Assembly: GCA_016234975.1 (NCBI GenBank)
Contig: JACRND010000166.1
Coordinates: 1 to 5,117 of the forward strand
Length of the DNA: 5,117 nucleotides
Reading direction: 5' to 3'
Source of the DNA: Nitrosarchaeum sp.
GTDB taxonomy: Archaea; Thermoproteota; Nitrososphaeria; Nitrososphaerales; Nitrosopumilaceae
Under the pieces are notes generated by a model that was given only the letters and a program-made list of their open reading frames with translations, made no database searches and had not been told where the DNA came from. A program made the position numbers and the translations under genes. Below, piece after piece: positions 5,084 through 5,117 of the stretch (position 1 is the first letter of the stretch; every line of letters starts with the position of its first letter).

Positions 5084-5117
5084 TTGTTATCATTTAGGTC
5101 AATTTCAAGAAAATCAA

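Overview
This AT-rich window looks like part of the chromosome of an ammonia-oxidising archaeon of the Nitrososphaerota (Thaumarchaeota), probably close to Nitrosopumilales. The reasons are a compact two-gene operon for archaeal ribosomal proteins S24e and S27ae, an archaeal-type cofactor-independent phosphoglycerate mutase, a small roadblock-like protein of a family I associate with this phylum (DUF6659), and start regions with TATA-like boxes about 25-30 bases ahead of the start codons. No tRNA, rRNA, CRISPR array, insertion sequence or phage gene is visible. This is a family-level judgement made by eye; no database search was run.

Layout. Positions 1-956 (minus) hold most of a GalT/HIT-superfamily nucleotidyltransferase that runs off the left edge. 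A gene-free AT-rich gap of about 245 bases follows, carrying two perfect inverted repeats (961-981 and 1031-1052). Positions 1202-2488 (plus) hold apgM. It ends tail-to-tail, with a 17-base overlap, against a DUF309 protein gene on the minus strand (2472-3056). From a 59-base divergent promoter region, the ribosomal operon rps24e-rps27ae runs on the plus strand (3116-3642), its stop and start overlapping by one base, and ends at a seven-T run. A roadblock-like gene (3770-4120, plus) stands alone. At the right, two minus-strand genes probably form an operon: a 33-residue, very basic protein (4953-5054) and a protein with an HEFLH zinc-protease-like motif (4204-4911).

How the genes relate. ApgM belongs to glycolysis/gluconeogenesis and the GalT-like enzyme to sugar-phosphate or nucleotide metabolism, so their divergent arrangement could reflect a common carbon-metabolism theme; this is inference. 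S24e and S27ae are both small-subunit proteins and are clearly co-expressed. The other genes have no firm function.

The points most worth a second look are the GalT-like protein that seems to have lost its first zinc site and carries HPH-L-N instead of HPH-x-Q, the operator-like repeat between its start and its putative TATA box, one TATA-like element placed symmetrically between DUF309 and rps24e, a 22-base near-identical repeat at two gene ends, and the 33-residue basic protein beside the HExxH protein.
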